Assembly (NCBI GenBank): GCA_003155465.1
Contig: PMCR01000106.1
Coordinates: 1 to 25,306, forward strand
Length of the DNA: 25,306 bases
Source of the DNA: Myxococcales bacterium
GTDB taxonomy: Bacteria; Myxococcota; Polyangia; Fen-1088
Direction of reading: 5' to 3'
This document shows positions 23,814-25,306 of the stretch, piece after piece (the stretch's first letter is position 1; every line of letters starts with the position of its first letter). Both the position numbers and the translations under genes were made by a program. The notes under the pieces are model-generated. The model did no database searches, was not told the DNA's origin, and saw nothing but the letters and a program-made list of their open reading frames with translations.

Positions 23814-24995
23814 ATGGCCAGCGACGTCATTCCGGAGGAGTACAAAGGCCGAGAGCAAACCCTACTCAAGCATCGTGTGCTGAGCGAGTACCTGCGATCC
23901 TGGGTCCAAAAGTTGGGCTCCAGATCCAGGTTCGGGCAGATCCGACTCTGGTACGTGGATTGTTTTGCGGGACCGTGGGAATCCCGGAGCGAAGACAGGA
24001 CGGACACGTCGGTTGACATCGGCATCAGAGCCCTTGAAGAGGCCCTCGACGTCTGGGGGCAAGGACATGGCCAGCCGATCGAAGCCCGCGCCGTCTTCGT
24101 CGAGCGCAACGCGACCTCCTGCCAGTCTCTCCGGGCCTACCTGGAGGCGCGCAAGGCCAGGGTGCCTTGTGAAGTCTTGGAGGGCGAGTTTGGTGCGAAC
24201 GTTGACAGAATCGTAGACCTGCTTGGGGCTGATCCTGCCTTTCTCTTCGTGGATCCGACGGGCTGGAAAGGTGTGGCGATGGACTACATCGCGAAGCTCG
24301 CGGGTAGGCCCTACAGGGACGTGATGGTCAACGTGATGTTCGATTACATCAAGCGCTGGTTGAACGCGCCACTGCCGTTTCTAAAGCAACAGATGAAGGA
24401 CTTCTTTGGTCTCGCCGACAACGAGATTCCACCCGACCTGGACGAAGCCGAGCTTCTTTCATTCTACCGGGAGCGCCTCAAGATCCGGTGCGGCATCAGA
24501 TGGGCCGCCGATCTGGCGATACCGTACCCCGACCGCGAGCGGACGTTCTTTCGGCTCGTGGTCGGAGGACATCACGAACAGGTGCTCGACCTCTTTCGCG
24601 AGGTCGAACGTCGGGTGGTTGGCCAAGAAGCAGCTCCGGTTCGGGCTGCCGCGAAACAAGATCGTCGGGAGCAACGAACGGGGCAACTCTCACTTGACCT
24701 GCCCGCAACCGAAGGAGCGCTGGACAAGCGCTGTCGCCAGTTGCGTGATGCGGACTTACCTCGGGCTTTGCATCAAGTCCAGGTGATCCTCCGGGAGCAT
24801 GGACCCGCGGCCTTTGGCCAGCTTTGGCCTCGCCTATTGGAGGGGTACCACCTCACGCGTCGCTTTCTGGCAGAGACCATTCTCGGTGAGGCCAAGCATT
24901 CGAGGCTACGCGTTTCAGGATGGACTCCACGTGATCGCACCCTGAAGGATGAGCACGTGATTTCTCTGCCGGAAGCTTCTCCACCTGCCGGCTGA
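23814..24995 (+). CDS. tcmP: Three-Cys-motif partner protein TcmP
   Basis: This 393-residue protein matches the TcmP family, defined by co-occurrence with three-Cys-motif Gp37/Gp68 proteins. After a helical start (KGREQTLLKHRVLSEYLRSW) comes IRLWYVDCFAGPWES (Asp49, Phe51-Gly53), which resembles motif I of class I methyltransferases. FLFVDPTGWKGV (Asp147-Pro148) follows, as in the conserved FxDPxG block, and then VNVMFDYIKRWL. The C-terminal ~120 residues look like a helical/winged-helix extension (FGQLWPRLLEGYHLTRRFLA). AAGGGA 8 nt before ATG 23814 supports the start. The molecular function is unknown; a nucleotide- or SAM-dependent role is only suggested by the motif. Sampled lines of this gene are 55-67% GC against about 75% in a sampled line of the GTPase, suggesting different ancestry. 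Confidence 0.92.
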   Translation: MASDVIPEEYKGREQTLLKHRVLSEYLRSWVQKLGSRSRFGQIRLWYVDCFAGPWESRSEDRTDTSVDIGIRALEEALDVWGQGHGQPIEARAVFVERNATSCQSLRAYLEARKARVPCEVLEGEFGANVDRIVDLLGADPAFLFVDPTGWKGVAMDYIAKLAGRPYRDVMVNVMFDYIKRWLNAPLPFLKQQMKDFFGLADNEIPPDLDEAELLSFYRERLKIRCGIRWAADLAIPYPDRERTFFRLVVGGHHEQVLDLFREVERRVVGQEAAPVRAAAKQDRREQRTGQLSLDLPATEGALDKRCRQLRDADLPRALHQVQVILREHGPAAFGQLWPRLLEGYHLTRRFLAETILGEAKHSRLRVSGWTPRDRTLKDEHVISLPEASPPAG

Positions 24996-25037
24996 CCGCT
25001 CTTCGGGGGCAGTCACGCCTACGGAATTCTCGCGAAT

Positions 25038-25075
25038 ATCCTCCGTGTTCTCTCCTCTCCCCTCTGTGTCCTCAG
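25038..25075 (-). repeat. GA-rich intergenic repeat copy, second in window
   Basis: On the minus strand this reads gaggacacagaggggagagg followed by agaacacggag, closely related to the copy at 15496-15526 but in inverse orientation. It lies in the 128-bp gap between tcmP and the truncated gene at the window edge. No other feature is visible in that gap. Confidence 0.55.
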
Positions 25076-25123
25076 CCGAGTCGGTTGGAAGGCCTACGCT
25101 CGTCACCACCGGTATCGTCGTTC

Positions 25124-25306
25124 TCACCCCTCATCCCACACCGCCTGCCGAATCTCAGCAATGCGCTCTTCAATGGCTTTGAGCGCGAGCAGCGACTCGT
25201 CGATCGCTTCGGCACTTGGTGCCATCGATTCGGCGTGGCTGCGGCGCTCGGCCAGCGCCCGCTCCAGCACCTCGGCGATTCCGCGCGCCAGGGCCGCGCC
25301 CGCCTC
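25124..25306 (-). CDS. Partial helical protein, C-terminal 60 residues (5' end outside window)
   Basis: The minus-strand frame is open from the window edge to a TGA at 25126-25124. The visible residues are strongly helical and charged (EAGAALARGIAEVLERALAE, then a Ser/Glu stretch, then IDESLLALKAIEERIAEIRQ and AVWDEG at the end), with coiled-coil-like heptads. The codon choice (G/C at third positions) fits a real gene. The family cannot be told from the tail; it could be another large GTPase, a chaperone cofactor or a structural protein. It points toward the convergent tcmP gene. Confidence 0.7.
   Translation of the reverse strand, partial: EAGAALARGIAEVLERALAERRSHAESMAPSAEAIDESLLALKAIEERIAEIRQAVWDEG

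Overview
The window looks like a chromosomal segment of a high-GC soil bacterium of the Myxococcota (Polyangia-type). The reasons are the many lipoproteins with long Gly/Ser/Thr-rich 'TGG' tethers, a MopE-type metal-binding motif, an ECF sigma factor with the TM/TPR-like partner and outer-membrane neighbour I associate with that group, and a glycine-rich RRM protein. This taxonomic call is inference from gene style, not from a marker gene.

Positions 1-17912 form a polysaccharide-attack region. It carries a truncated lipoprotein with 81-bp tandem repeats (1-1425, -), a 1001-residue multidomain lipoprotein with a probable alpha/alpha-barrel glycosidase (1725-4730, +), a GH29 alpha-L-fucosidase (4828-6933, +), an SGNH/CE3-like esterase (7119-8441, +) and a GH26 beta-mannanase (8598-10109, +). 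Next come a concanavalin-like lipoprotein translationally coupled to an outer-membrane-type protein (10120-12044, -), and, divergent from them, an ECF sigma factor with a single-TM partner (12136-13523, +). The region ends with a lipoprotein expansin (13676-15430, +), an AmpG-like MFS permease (15537-16871, -) and a GH12-like lipoprotein (16941-17912, -). Every enzyme in it has a lipobox and most have a flexible low-complexity tether, so together they read as a surface-displayed machine for acetylated, fucosylated hemicellulose (mannan, xyloglucan). The permease could take up the oligosaccharides, and the sigma module could sense substrate and switch the locus.

Positions 18022-20021 (-) are housekeeping or hypothetical: a small basic protein behind an RRM RNA-binding protein, and RNase HII behind a small membrane/exported protein. 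From 20302 to the end there is a TPR-dynamin-like GTPase, a three-Cys-motif Gp37/Gp68-family (DUF5131) gene just upstream of it, and a divergent tcmP gene, followed by a truncated helical protein. The DUF5131/tcmP pair has visibly lower GC than the GTPase and is probably a mobile or accessory cassette of unknown function.

The most notable non-coding structure is a 160-bp element (20153-20312) bounded by 20-bp inverted repeats with one mismatch. Its right arm supplies the stop codon of the GTPase gene. Two copies of a GA-rich 'ACACAGAGG' intergenic repeat lie at 15496-15526 and 25038-25075. I saw no tRNA, rRNA, CRISPR array or transposase.
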